Assembly: GCF_905220565.1 (NCBI RefSeq)
Contig: NC_059397.1
Coordinates: 17,485,001 to 17,549,000, forward strand
DNA from: Melitaea cinxia
Taxonomy: Eukaryota; Arthropoda; Insecta; Lepidoptera; Nymphalidae
Reading direction: 5' to 3'
DNA: 64,000 nt
The notes beneath the pieces are model-generated. The model made no database searches. It was not told the DNA's origin and was given only the letters and a program-made list of their open reading frames with translations. A program made the translations under genes and the position numbers. This document shows positions 39,201-51,200 of the stretch, in pieces (within the stretch, counting starts at the first letter, position 1; every line of letters starts with the position of its first letter).

Positions 39201-42200
39201 CTGCTTTCTCTCCGGGAGTTTGGCTTCAATTCTCCCTCTGGGTGTGATATATGTATTATTTATAAGTCTATTTCGCGCTTCAGCCTATACTATCCCACTG
39301 CTGGGCATAGGCTTCTTTCCCCATGTAGGAGAAGGATTAGCTTAATCTACCACGCTGCAATGCGGGTTGGCGGATAAGTCTATTTATGAAAGACAAATTA
39401 CAGCTTTATCGCGATTAAGTAAGTTTTATAACAGAAATTTGCGTGAAACATTAGAAAACAATATACTCGTATATAGCTATATAAATCAGATATTACATAT
39501 AACACAAGCATTAAGTAGCTCATCTTAGGAACGACTCATCTTAAGACGACCGCGTGTGTGTGATAAAGATGCTTATTTTTTAATCTATACGTAAATCTAT
39601 ACTAATAAATGAAAAGCCGGTTTTTTTGTTCGATTATACTGTGGAAACTATTCGAAAACTACTGAACCGATCAGAACAATACTTATACCATAACACGCAA
39701 CGTGTTTTGGAGAAGGCTTTAGTATATAATATGTTGGTGATTGCTTATCATGTAAAAAATATGGACAGACAAGGTCATTATTTTACTAAGTATCAACAGT
39801 ATCATGTAAGAAGGCGTTTCTTGCGTTTCTGATTCTGTGTCTTTTCTTAGCAATATGAAGGGTTTTAATTTAACTTCCTGGGGGGATTGGGGATTGGGTC
39901 GGCAACGCGCTTGCGCTGCTTCTGGTGTTGCAGGCGTATATAAGCTACGGTAATCGCTTACATTCAGGTAAGCCGTACGCTTGTTTGCCGACCTAGTGAC
40001 ATAAAAAAAAAAAACTATTCTCGTAGCTTCATTGAGGATTTGCGGATGCGGGTGCAAGCGTCTCACGATTTTCAACTGTGAAATTAATCTTAAACAAAAG
40101 TATTTTAAAATTCAAATATGATAATCCGAATATACACTTGACATTCTTATAAATGTTTTGTTAAAAATTTTAAGCATAAATTCAAAAAAACTTTACTGTT
40201 ATACTTAACTTTACTGTTTTCAAGCAGTATTGTGTTCCTGTTGGTGAGTAAGGTGACCAGAGCTCCTGGGGGGATTGGGGATTGGGTCGGCAACGCACTT
40301 GCGATGCTTCTAGTTTTGCAAGCGTCTATAAGCTACGGTAATCGCTTACCATCAGGTGAGCCGTACGCTTGTTTGCCGACCTAATGACATAAAAAAAAAT
40401 AACTATTTATTTTATAGATTTATATGATGGTTTGCTTAGTTCGTTACAATAATCTTAAAACCTAGCAATTACCACTGTCAGTTTACAATTAAAAAGCAAT
40501 AACCAAACTAGTGACAGACGCTAAAGAAACAGTAATTTAAAGACACTTATTCTCAATAGTTTTTATTTTAGCGTCAGTTTTAATTTATTTGTTATATATT
40601 AAGTATTTTAAAATTAAGAAAAAAAAGAACGAATAATTTATGATCAGATTGATATTATAATAGTGAGCTAAAGTAATGTAATCGATTAAGATATAGCTAC
40701 GATTATCGATTATTCATAATTTTCACATTATTGCATTTCTTTCCCTGTAATTTTTTTTTTTTTGTAGCCAGAAAATAGTTTCAGAGAATGCACTCGAGAT
40801 GAAAAACGAAAGAATTTTTCAATAAATTTAATTAAACCTACTGCCTGTGTGCCTGTAAACTATTGTGAAATTCTTAAAAGCTTTGAACTTATGTAGTAAA
40901 ATATATATAATGCACTATAATCCACGTTCTCAAAGAACAATTTCATTTTATGATGATTAAGGATTCAAATAGGCATTAAGTATATATTTTTATTTGTGTT
41001 TTAATACACGTAATTAATAATATAAATGGCTTAAAACTTAACCATTACACAGGTCATCTGTATGAGGATTAAATGAAGAAATACACGTTGTGAGAAGTGA
41101 CCTTTATTTCAGTCTTAAAGATACTATCTATAATATATATAAACGCGAAAGGTCATTCATCACGAAATCTCCGAAACTATAACACCTACAAACTTGAAAT
41201 TTGGCAAGTAGGGTCCTTATAGGACGTAGACATCCGCTAAGAACGGATTTTACGAAACTCAACCCCTAAGGGGGTAAAATGGGGGTTGGAAGTTTGTATG
41301 AGAGTCCCACGTTTTTGACGTAAGAGACTTGAAATTTAAAATGTAAACTCTATAGATAGATGGTGAAAAGGTGTCCAAATAATGTATCTTTAGAAATCAA
41401 CCCCTTTTTGGGTTAAAACGGGGGATAGTAGGTCGGCTCACTGATCACGAAATCTCCGAAAATATAACAGTTACAAACTTTAAATTTGGCAGAAAGGCTC
41501 CTTATAACGAAATATAAGAACGGATTTTACGAAATTCGACCCCTAAGGGGGTAAAAAGGAGGTTGGAAGTTTGTATGAAAGTCCCATGTTTTTGAAGTAA
41601 GAGACTTGAAATTTAAAATGTATACCTTATAAATGATGAGAAGGTGTTCAAATATATCAAATAATGAATCTTTAGAAATCAACTCCCTTTTGGGGTTAAA
41701 ACGGGGGATGGTAGGTTTACTTACTCATCACGAAATCTCCGAAACTATAACACCTACAAACTTGAAATTTGGCAGATAGGCTTCTTATAGGGCGTAGACA
41801 TTCGCTAAGAATGGGTTTTACAAAACTCGACCCCTAAGGGGGTAAAACGGGGTTTGGAAGTTTGTATGAAAGTCCTATGTTTTTGAAGTAAGAGACTTGA
41901 AATTTAAAATGTATGCTCTATAGATGGTGAGAAGGTGTCCAAATAATGTATCTTTAGAAATCAACTCCCTTTTGGGGTTAAAACGGGGTATGGTAGGTTG
42001 ACTCACTCATCACGAAATCTCTGAAACTATAACAGCTACAAACTTGAAATTTTGCAGACAGGTTCCTTATAGGGCCGAAACATCCGCTGAGAACGGATAT
42101 TACGAAACTCGATCCATAAGGGGATAAAACGGGGGTTGGAAGTTTATATGAAAGTCATATGTTATTAAGGTAAGAGACTTGAAATTTAAAATGTATGCTC

Positions 42201-45200
42201 TATAGATGGCGAGGAAGTGTCCAAATAATACATCGTAATCTATATATATAAAAGAGAAAGGTCACTGATTGACATCACGAGAACTCAAAAACCGCTGGAT
42301 CCATCCAAGATGAATAAAAAATCCAATCCAAGATGATAAAAATGTGGTGTGTAGAGAGGTTTTATAAAAATAACTATTAAATTATACTAAATTGTGCGTT
42401 TGAAAAAAGTTACTCAGAGTGATAAGCATTTCAAGTGACTGAAATAAAAAAATAATTTGCGTTAAGCAGCTTAATAGTAATGCATATCTTTATAACCACG
42501 CGGACGTAGTCGCGGGCAACAGTTAGTGTATTATAAAACAAAGTCCCCAAAAGTGTATGTGGTCGATTCCCTCAAAATCTACGGAACGAATTTTCATGCG
42601 GTTTCATCAATGGAGAAAGGCTTCAAGAGGAATGCTTACGGAACGGCTAAGCCGATTATTATGAGAGTTTCACTGGAAGTTTGCTCGGAAAACATTGTGT
42701 CACACTGATTTCTAATAATCTTAAGGCGTAAACTCTAGCTCATCTTCCAGCTTTCTCATTTTTTTCAATTGAAACTATTAGTTTATAATGTTAGCATAAA
42801 TTTATTTAAGATCATAAACTTTTAAGTTATATTAATATTAATAAAATTTCTTATCTAATCTAAACTTATTTTCTCTGGCAATATTAATCCACCAATACGT
42901 TACTTTTTAAATTTAAAAATAATATAATCAAAATAGCCCTATGTTCGAGATTACTTCATAATGTTTACATTACCCCCATGTCAAACAAGGAAAACGTGAT
43001 ATCTTCAATCGCTTACCAGTTTCACGTTTCTGCTAATTGACTTTATACTCGATAAGATAGAGTTACCGCAAACTACAAATTTGATTACTCTGACCAGCCC
43101 AAACAAGTTACATCCGGTCGAATGTTTACCATAACAATAATTGATAATGGGTTCTCTTATATGCAGAAAGTGGTATGTTCCCAGCAGTGAGATGTTACAC
43201 ATAACTTCAACCTATCGCAGTCCACTGCTGGACATAGGCCACCACAAGTTCGCGCCAAAAATGGCGTGAACTCATGTGTGTTGCCCATAGTCACCACGCT
43301 GGGCAGGCGGGCTGGTGACCGTAGGGCTGGCTTTGTCGCACCGAAGACGTCTTCTGCCTGTGTGTTTCGAAGCCAGCAGTTGAATAGTTATCACGACATC
43401 GGTCGGCTTTTTAAGTTCCAAGATGGTAGTGGAACTGTATTATTCCTTAGTCACCTCTTACGATGCCCACGGGAAGAGAGGGGTGGCTATATTCTTTACT
43501 GCCGTAACCACACAATTTTATAGGATGTTACAGACTGAATTAATCAAATTTAGATTTCTTATTTTTAGTATTCGTTCTCAAACGCCATCTTTTAGTAGCT
43601 TTTGGACACTGTTGTCTCTATTACTCCCTTCGTTCTTGGCACAAACCGGAAAGTTTCCATATTAAAATCTGTACGAAATGACTAGCATCAACACAATTAG
43701 AAATATTTTTGTTCCAAAAGATATATGAAAGTAGAAATATATCTTTGCTCTTTTAATATACTACACATAAGCCACCTAACAGTGTTTTTTAACCGACTTC
43801 AAAAAAGGAGGAGGTTACTCAATTCGACCGTATATATGTATTTTTTTTAATGTATGTTCGGGGATAACTTTATCGTTTATGAACCGATTTTGATAATTCT
43901 TTTTTTGTTGCAAAGGTGATATTCCTGGTGTGGTACCACGATAGGGAAACCAGGATCTGATGATAGAATCCTAGAGAAATCGAGGGAAACTCTCGAAAAT
44001 CCGCATAATTTTTTACCGGGTGTACCGATTTTGATGATATTTAAGTTAATCGAAAGCCGATGTTTATAATGTGGTTACATTTAAACTCATCGAGACCTGA
44101 TTACAACTTTTAGAGTAATCTTTGATAATGTGTATTTACTTGACTTTATTTCGTCTACCTACGTTGTATTACTTGTCGATATAATTAAAGTGGGTTTTTC
44201 TTCGTTTGCCTGCAAACACAATTATTAATTTAAGAAAATATAATACAAGAATATTTTTTTCTTATTTTTCACAGGGAGCTGGCGGACTGGGCGCTGGCTG
44301 TGACACACTTAGGCGCCTGCTGCGTCTATATCGTTGTAGTTGCAGAGTCGTTTAAACAGGTGAGTTATTAATCAGCCTGTTACGCTCCACTCCTGGGTAA
44401 ACGCCTCTTTCTCCGTTTAGGAAAAGGTTCAGAGCTTTATCACTCACGCTGTTGCACTTGCTTTCGTAGACATTTTATCTTTCATACAACAAGATTATCA
44501 TTCATGCTGTTGCACTTGCGTTCGCAGACAGTTTATCTTCCATATAACAAGATATAACAATCGCTGTCTTGGTATTTATGATAACATCTGGGACCGACAA
44601 CTTTATATGCTCTTCGAAGTTCGCTAATAGGATACACAAGGATATATATACTATACTTTATTATATATACTATACTTTATTATATATACTATACTTTATT
44701 ATATTTCATAAATATAACAAACATCTGTTTCGAACGGGAATCGATTTCATGACAGCCGATGTGTAAGCGACTAGATACACTAAAACTTCTCATAAAACAT
44801 AGCAATTATATTTTAAGTGATAACGCTTCAGCCTGTAATATCCCACTTCGGGCATAGGCCTCTTTCCCCATGTAGGAGAAGGATCAGAGCTTAATCCACC
44901 ACGCTACTCCAATGCGGGTTGGCTGATATATTCCCACTATAAGTAACGATCGCTATCAGGTGTACATGATAACAACCGGGACCGACGGCTTAACTTGCTC
45001 TCCGAGGCACGGTGGGGAGACCAGACCACGGCAAACACCTGTATGACCAATACAAATGTTGGTCATGTGCGGGGATCGAACCCGCAACCGCCAGCGCAAC
45101 AGTAACAATCCATGGCTGTGACCGTTGCGCCAACGCGGCGTTAAGTGATTATGATCTATGAAATACATATATATATAAGACTGAAATATAAAGAGCCAGT

Positions 45201-48200
45201 TTAAGGAATTACTGGTTCAAATTAGTATTGGGTAGCTAATTTACCGAAGAAGGCTATAAGTAATGTTTCCCTAAAATTAATATAGGTTAAACAGCGGGAC
45301 ACAGCCAGTATTCTACATTACACTTGACTTATTTCTTCTACGTCAATAACTTAAGCTCTTATAGAACTCAAATGTTGCTCTGCTCCTCGGCTTACTATAT
45401 TGCTATAAAGCCTTTCTAAGTAATAAGCTTCTTGAAAGATAAAAACACTTGAAACATAAGGATATGTCTTTGTTTTAATAACATTATAACTTATTTAAAA
45501 CTACTTTAAAATTATATACCTATGAACACATAGGTATAGAATCTCATAAGTTTATTAATTTAATTCGTATTTTCATAAATATAGCAATGGAAGAGAAGTA
45601 ATTTTATAAATAATTATATTTATATATAAATAATAGTCAAGAGCCATTATTAGTGCTAAATAATAAAAAAAAGGCCTTCGACCTCTTTTCAGTTGGTACC
45701 TACTTGTTAAAAAATATTCATTCACCTATTGTCCACTAAACAAATTTAAAAGGCAATATAAGTAGTAATTTAAAAAAAGCGTGATAAATTGAAAATTCTA
45801 TTCTGGAGTGTTATTCTTAGAGTTAGATTTTCGGAAAATGTCAGACAACTGAAAGTCTTGTATAAAAAGTAATGACGTCTCTAAAACTGTAGAATAAATG
45901 TTTTACTACACTATAGCAAAAATATTTTATCAGGCGCTTTTTTATAACTGGTACGAGTATATTTTTTTAAATAAACGAAATGAAAAAAAGTATCGAGATA
46001 ATATTTTTTTCATTTAATCATACATATGTTGCGATAAATTTTTCCATAGGAAATACGCTTGACGCTTGGGGTTGCAATTTGCTGTATAAAATATTTACTG
46101 AATGAGATAAGATTAAATGTTTAACGATTCCATCCGTTTGAGCATATACTATTAATATTTTATACGCTGTCTACATTTCGAAACTCACTGTATCGGTAAT
46201 TTTTACGTAAAAGTTTAAATTTATATTATCAAAATTTCCGTATTTTGTAACAAATTTAAAATTGCTCTTTATTTATTTACAAATTATCTTTTTCGAAGTT
46301 CAAAATATTGAATTTGAATTTGTATAATGGGATTTAAAAACTTGAAGACGGAAGCTGGTCCGTGTCTTGATTATTTGACAATTCAAATTTAAATACCATA
46401 GAATGTTTTGTATAAAGAACTAAAAAAAAAAAACAGGAAAATATTGATCAGGGACTCTCATAATCAGTTAATTTTAAAATGGCTTGCAAAATATTGCATT
46501 GTGGATTGTGGCACTAAGAACAAACCCCTTATATCCTTACTACAAAATCCAGGACGTGGTTTTTATGTTAAATTATACGATGGATTTAGAAAAGATTGTG
46601 AGAAATTTTTAATCTATTAGAATTTTACGGCAATTTCTGTCCACAGCGAGGTGCCTTAACTTCGATATATTCTTTGACAGCAAAAGGTATATTAAACTTA
46701 CCAAATTACCAAATTTATACCAATTATTTTTTACATATTTTACATACATACAATTCAATTGTGTTTATAATAGATTTTATATATATAAATTTCTGTTTCA
46801 GGTGTCAGATGTCTACGGCGGTCCAAGTTGGTCAGTGACAGCGTTCTGTGCCTTGACGCTAGTTATACTAATACCGTTGACACAAATAACAAAACTGAAA
46901 TATTTAGTGCCATTCTCAGCGTTAGCGAACTTTGTTTGGCTGACTTCTATTTGTATATCTATATACTACTGCCTAAGATCACCCCCACCACTGTCATCAA
47001 GAAACCTGGCTACGTCAATATCTGGACTACCTAATTTTATAAGGTAACCATATTCTGTTATTAAGAACTTTTTAATGATCTATTATATTCAAAAGAATCT
47101 TATCAACTGTCAGCATCACTTAAACTTTTAAGACAATATTTCATCGTCATTTAAGCTCCGTAGAATAAATTTTACCTACATCACAAAAAAATCGTATCTG
47201 TACAAAGTTTCCAGCTACGAGTACTTAAGGCTCTTCTGATTATACTTACTGATTTATGACTTCGTAAAAGATATATAGAATAGACATAGAGTTAAATTGT
47301 TGTGAATGCATCGCTCGCTCGCTTCAGCCTGTGATATCTCACTGCTGGGCATAGGCATCTTTGAGATGAGTAACGATCACTATCAGGCGTACATGATAAC
47401 AACCGGTACCCGCAACTTAGCGTGCCTGACACGGTGAGGAGACCCATAAGGACTAACGTACTGTAAATATTTCGGAATTCGGAATCGAAATCGCGACCGT
47501 CGATGATGTCACCACCGACACGCCACACACACAATAACACCAGAGCGGTCGTCCATGTGAATGCATACGAAGGAAATATTATGCGTATATATTTCACCAG
47601 TTGGGAACCGCCAACACAACACTTAACGTGGATTATAGCCTATAAAAAACTAAGGGTAACCTATAGTATTGCAATGGGCATCTGTTAAAGATTTACTATT
47701 GCTACAAAAGAAAAACAAAAAACAGTAAAGAAAATACTTCAAATCATTCTAAGAAAACCTACGTGAGTAGCGCGTCACATTTAGATCTGGTGACGAATAG
47801 CCAAGTACGTATCCGATCAGACGAAGGCTATAGACAGGTTATACAGTTACCTGATTTTTTTTCCACAAATAACATAGGTTATACAGATTTTAGAGCGATT
47901 GCATCATGTCATCATCACTAATAATCTTGTAACAACTTACATAAACGGAGCAGTAACCATAAAAGTACGGATTAATTGTTATTAAATAAATCTTAAACAT
48001 TAAAATAGACGAATTCACTCAAGAACAAAGTCATAATACAACAAGAAAATTTTTAACACCTTCGTGTATTGAAAGAGAGCGAACTAAATAAACTTTTAAG
48101 CAGTGAACCTTTTGTACGATAAAATAAATTGCATTTAATCGCCATCACGAAGGTAAAGGTTCATTCAAACAATCTCATTCAAGTGCGAAATTACTACAAA

Positions 48201-51200
48201 CACAAAAGAACGCTAAAAAGGACATCTTCAATTTATTCTTCTTGTATTGTACTAAAGAGAAATCTCTTTAGATTTAAAAACATTGTACAATTTAAATTTT
48301 ATAGATTATGCGATTAATTCATCTATTAATAATTTAAAAAATTATAGTTGCTAATATTTTTATGGAATGTAATATTTTAATGTGCTGTAACTCATCAAAA
48401 TCAAAAACTAATTGTTCCAATAGGCATCGAATGCAATGTTTAATGTTTATTTTGGGAAATAATATTACTGTTATAGTGGAGCTACTGTCAAAACGAAATT
48501 TTACTTGATTTATAAAGAATCGACACAAAACTTAAAAAAGAAGAACACTTTTTTTAAAGACTGTTATCGTATTATTTAATTATTTGAAATATATCATTAG
48601 TAGCAATAATGCCTATAATTAACTAAGAACACAATATGTAGCAGTTTATTTTTGCACAAATAGATAACCAATTCTCAATAGTAAATAAAATTTAATATTT
48701 TATTTAAATACTACAGAACTTTAAATTCGTAACAATACCCTAACTAACAATGGACCAAAGAAAGCTTCTGTCTAAACCCACAGGCTTATAAGAATTTAAA
48801 TCTATTCTGTTACAAATATACAATACATCAAGAATGAGACCCTAATCCAAAAGGGACTGAGAGTTAAGACCTCGTATCACTTGTGAAACGTGCTGTTCAT
48901 ATTTGAAATATATATGCATGTGTAGTAGACACGATTTAATATTGTGAGGCTTTTGTGATAGTGTAATGAACAATTAATCAGATTATGTTATTAATTATGT
49001 GCTCGGTAATTCATGTCAAGATGATTTTCCGTTTCTATTATATTAGGGTTCGTCTAATATTATTCGTGTATGTAACAGCTGCCGACGTTACTCTAAATTC
49101 AGCTGTAGCGTAATGTGTTACGTGTGTTAAAAAAATATTAGTATCAATGGCAGTCTTCTTTGTTAATTTTTAAACAATAATAACTTCATTTCAATAAAAT
49201 CAGACGTTACCAATATATGCCATATGCAAAAGCACACACATACCTGCGTTTACACATACATACAAAACAAAAAAAAAAATATAACACAAATGTTCTTTTT
49301 TACACCTATTAAATAGAGAAGTACTGACAGAAAATTATTTTATTTAAAAATTATTAAATAATTCTTAATTATTTCAAAAGAATTATAACTGAATGTCAAT
49401 ATAATGATCTTTGTCTAATTTTAGCACAAGCCTGTTCGCGATGGAGGGCATAGGTGTGGTTATGCCAATAGAAAATGAAATGATCAAACCGCAACAGTTT
49501 CTAGGCTGCCCAGGCGTGCTTAACACTGCTATGAGCGCAGTCGTAGCTTTGTACGCCTTTGTCGGATTCAGTGGATATTTGAACTTTGGAGATGAAGCCC
49601 GAGGCAGTCTAACGCTTAATTTACCGCAAGACGAAATGTGAGTATGTTTAAGATGTTCGACATACGCGAGCGTAATATCTCATAGGCTTTGACCTTTTAA
49701 AATATATGCTAGAGATGAATGTTAAATATATAAATCTATATAATAATACGTGAAGCAAAAACTTTGTAATCCTAGTTACGCGGACGGAGGAGTGCAGAAT
49801 GCTAATATTTTTTTTTAAAATATGCGTAAAAAATATCCTACATCAATAAATAAAACATCACACACACTACCGTCTATTTGTTACACACACGCATATATAC
49901 TCTTTTGATTATTATTATAGAAGTATACTCTTTGACAACAGTACTTAGATAATGTTCAAAGTTATAATGTAAATTAATTATGGTCGAATTTTGACCACGG
50001 GGCGACCACTAGTAATTATATAAACGTAGTAAATCTTATAACGTTATATTATTATTTTTTTACTGCTTCAGCCTGTAATATCCTACTACTGGTCATAGGC
50101 GTCTTTCCCCATGTAGGAGAAGGATCAGAGCTTAATCCACCACGCTGCTCCAATGCGGGTTGGCGGATATTTTCCCTACTATGAGTAACGATCGCTATCA
50201 GGTGTACATGATAACAACCGAGACCAACGGCTTAACGTGCTCTCCGAGGCACGGTGGGGAGACCCACTAGAACTGCACAAACACCCAGACCACGACAAAC
50301 ACCTGTATCGCCAATACAAATGTTTGTCATGTGCGGGGATCGAACCCGCAACCGCCAGCGCAACAGGTACATGTCTATTATATAATATTTCAATATACTT
50401 TTTAATCCACTACAAAAAAACGATGATGTTTTTAATTCGACTGTATTTTTTTGTGTCACCTCCTAACTTTTTGCTAATTATACCAATTGATGAGTCTGTT
50501 TTTAGTCGAAAGGTGGTGCTTATCATGTTGTCCTCTTTAAATTTAATCGACATCTGACTAGTACTTTCTTAAGTTATTCCGCATCATGCGTAATTTATTA
50601 TATGACATTATATTACTTGTCGATGTAAATTAAATTCGTTTTTGAAGTTTACAGAAGACCACAGCTAAATAATACTGCTTTCAAGCAGTATTGTGTTCCT
50701 GTTGGTGAGTAAGGTGACCAGAGCTCCTGGGGGGATTGGGGATTGGGTCGGCAACGCGCTTGCGATGCTTCTGGTGTTGCAGGCGTCTATAAGCTACGGT
50801 AATCGCTTACCATCAGGTGAGCTGTACGCTTGTTTGCCGACTAGTGATATAAAAAAAAAAAAGTTTACTCATTAAGAATCTATTTTCATATAAAGCCCTC
50901 GGTATGAAAAAAATATGAGGAGGAAAATCTACTGAGCGAATGACCTCGTTACGACGTTTTCTAATAACGCCTATACATGGTGTTGTTTGATTCGTTTATT
51001 TACCATTTGATATGGTATTAATCTTTTTCTTAGACTAATAAGCCTTTTTGTGCCTATTTAGATAGTCGATCTAAAGGAGTTAAGTCCTGTCGTGCGTCGG
51101 AGCTGACAGACACACTTTTTTATCATGTTTACGAGTAGGCAATCTAATATATAAAATTCCCGTGTCGCGGTGTTTGTAGTTAAACTCCTCCGAAACGGCT

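Larger units (their letters stand above)
39134..44274 (+). other. Transporter intron 4 (5.1 kb)
   Basis: GT-AG intron with SINE-D/SINE-A nest, two SINE-C copies, the tandem array, a SINE-B and a Rep-G. The 42490-42710 stretch (GCGGACGTAGTCGCGGGCAA, then ACAAAGTCCCCAAAAGTGTA) is a mobile-element scrap; its 60-codon open frame is not taken as a gene. Confidence 0.75.
44360..49424 (+). other. Transporter introns 5 and 6
   Basis: Intron 5 is 44360-46801 and intron 6 is 47044-49424, both GT-AG. They hold SINE-A copies (also a short decayed one at 44375-44455) and a mobile-element scrap at 45170-45320. I see nothing recognisable in 45330-46790 (a 70-codon open frame at 46408-46620 has no known motif) or in 47700-49400. 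Confidence 0.7.

Noticed and set aside
41161..42236. CRISPR-like repeat array
   Set aside because: Units are about 283 bp direct tandem copies without short constant repeats and unique spacers, in a eukaryotic intron.
46408..46620. 70-codon frame rich in Lys/Asn/Leu
   Set aside because: No recognisable motif, no splice-site support, and it lies inside intron 5 of the transporter.
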